Shown: in pieces, positions 6,327-7,200 of the stretch
Numbering within the stretch: the first letter of the stretch is position 1
Layout of the letters: each line of letters opens with the position of its first letter
Origin: an uncultured Clostridia bacterium
GTDB lineage: Bacteria > Bacillota > Clostridia > Oscillospirales > Oscillospiraceae
Direction: 5' to 3'
Assembly (NCBI GenBank): GCA_947177115.1
Contig: CAMWTG010000141.1
Coordinates: 1-7,200 of the forward strand
DNA: 7,200 nucleotides
The notes under the pieces: generated by a model
What the model was told of the DNA's origin: nothing
The model's input: only the letters and a program-made list of their open reading frames with translations
The model's database searches: none
Translations under genes and position numbers: made by a program

Positions 6327-6344
6327 ACCACATGGGAGGCCGTT

Positions 6345-7157
6345 ATGAAGCGCCATAGATTTCACGTTGGGCTGCGCACGGTCAAAACATCGGTCGCCAT
6401 TGTTGTGGCAATGATCCTGGTGGAGCCCTACGGCGCCACCAGCGCCAGATTGATCTTTGCCATGCTGGGCGCTATGGCGGTGGTTCAGCCCACCTTCAAA
6501 GAATCCCTGGAAGCCTGCGTCACCCAGATCGTGGGCGTGATCTTCGGCGCGCTGGCGGGCGTGCTGCTGGTGGAACTGCCCACAGGGCCGCTGACCTCGG
6601 TGCTGCTGGGGGTCATATTTGTCATTACGGTTTATAATCTGCTCCCCAGCGCCTTTTCCCCTTCCCTGCCCTGCTTCATCCTGGTGATGGTCTGCACCGA
6701 TGCGGAGATGGCCCCCATCGGCTACGCCCTGGGCCGCATCTGGGACACGGCCATCGGCCTGGGGGTGGGCATGATCATCAACATGGCGGTCTTTCCCTAC
6801 GACAACAGCCGTCAGATCCGGGAGACCATCGAGGGGCTGGACAAGGACCTGCTCCTTTTTCTGGAGGACATGTTTGATGGCGATACCCATCTGCCCGGCC
6901 CGGGAGCCATGAACGACCGCATTGACGCGCTGAAAAGCCAGCTTTCCATCTTCGCCAACCAGCGCCTTCTCCTGCATCTGCGGCGGCAGAAGCGGACCCT
7001 GGAGCGTTACCAGGCCTGCGAGCGCAAGGCCCGGGAGCTGGTGTCCCACCTGGAGGTACTGTCCCAGCTGGACCGCCCCGGGCGGCTGAGCGGGGAAAAC
7101 CGCCGCCGTCTGGCCGCCTGCGGCGCAAAGGTAGCTGAACGGCGGGAGCTGGATTAG
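6345..7157 (+). CDS. Aromatic acid exporter family (FUSC-like) membrane protein
   Basis: This 270-residue protein starts at ATG 6345 with GGGAGG 5 bases upstream. Its N-terminal half is strongly hydrophobic, with about six membrane segments (roughly 14-27, 35-49, 60-77, 82-100, 104-116 and 128-149). The opening GLRTVKTSVA, the AMLGAMAVVQPTFKESLEA stretch (39-57), and GRIWDTAIGLGVGMIINMAVFP (about 129-150) are typical of the ArAE/FUSC-like family that includes the E. coli aromatic carboxylate efflux protein AaeB and many uncharacterised Firmicutes proteins. The C-terminal half (150-270) is charged, helical and probably cytosolic. The substrate cannot be read from sequence; export of aromatic or other organic acids is the family-based guess. 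It has its own promoter and structured leader, so expression may be controlled after initiation. A possible gene follows 3 bases after the stop. Confidence 0.85.
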   Translation: MKRHRFHVGLRTVKTSVAIVVAMILVEPYGATSARLIFAMLGAMAVVQPTFKESLEACVTQIVGVIFGALAGVLLVELPTGPLTSVLLGVIFVITVYNLLPSAFSPSLPCFILVMVCTDAEMAPIGYALGRIWDTAIGLGVGMIINMAVFPYDNSRQIRETIEGLDKDLLLFLEDMFDGDTHLPGPGAMNDRIDALKSQLSIFANQRLLLHLRRQKRTLERYQACERKARELVSHLEVLSQLDRPGRLSGENRRRLAACGAKVAERRELD

Positions 7158-7160
7158 GTC

Positions 7161-7200
7161 ATGGAAAAAGACGTAGTGACGAATTTTAATGTCTCGCAGA
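7161..7200 (+). CDS. Possible start of a further gene, cut by the window end
   Basis: ATG 7161 opens a frame of 13 codons (MEKDVVTNFNVSQ) that reaches the window edge without a stop, 3 bases after the exporter stop and in the same frame. A GGGAG at 7144-7148 is a rather distant (12-base) ribosome binding site. The tight spacing suggests an operon with the exporter, but 13 residues are too few to name a family. Confidence 0.35.
   Translation, partial: MEKDVVTNFNVSQ

Overview
The window looks like the chromosome of a GC-rich, Gram-positive, probably spore-forming gut Clostridia (Oscillospiraceae-like). I infer this from the AAGGAGG-type ribosome binding sites, the lipobox lipoprotein, the SpoVT-type domain and the families present. 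No rRNA, tRNA or CRISPR array was seen, and no stretch over 300 bases lacks a gene.

Layout. On the minus strand, 1509 to 111, lies a two-gene operon: a VTC-type polyphosphate polymerase followed, with an 8-base overlap, by a DUF4956 membrane protein. A hairpin at 62-102 probably terminates it. Divergent from it, at 1745-3805 (+), is a secreted beta-helix lipoprotein of the Cthe_2159 carbohydrate-binding type, with an eight-residue Met/Gly/Asp/Pro repeat near its C-terminus. The 235-base gap between them holds two facing promoters built the same way: two CTTTAG(G/C) boxes 11 bases apart, then 9 bases, then a -10 hexamer. This is the geometry of PhoB/OmpR-type response-regulator sites and suggests one regulator controls both sides.

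At 3949-6066 (+), with its own promoter, is a large serine recombinase. Its C-terminal ~160 residues are not recombinase but a close relative of the sporulation regulator SpoVT (end of the AbrB-like domain plus the GAF-like sensor domain). The frame is continuous, so this looks like a real fusion and is the most unusual object in the window. No element ends or attachment sites could be identified.

At 6345-7157 (+) is an aromatic-acid-exporter-type (FUSC-like) membrane protein behind a near-consensus promoter (6163-6191) and a leader of about 145 bases with two good hairpins. A possible further gene begins at 7161 and runs off the window.

How they fit: the polymerase, DUF4956 protein and lipoprotein probably form one co-regulated cell-envelope module. 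The recombinase and the exporter appear to be independent units.
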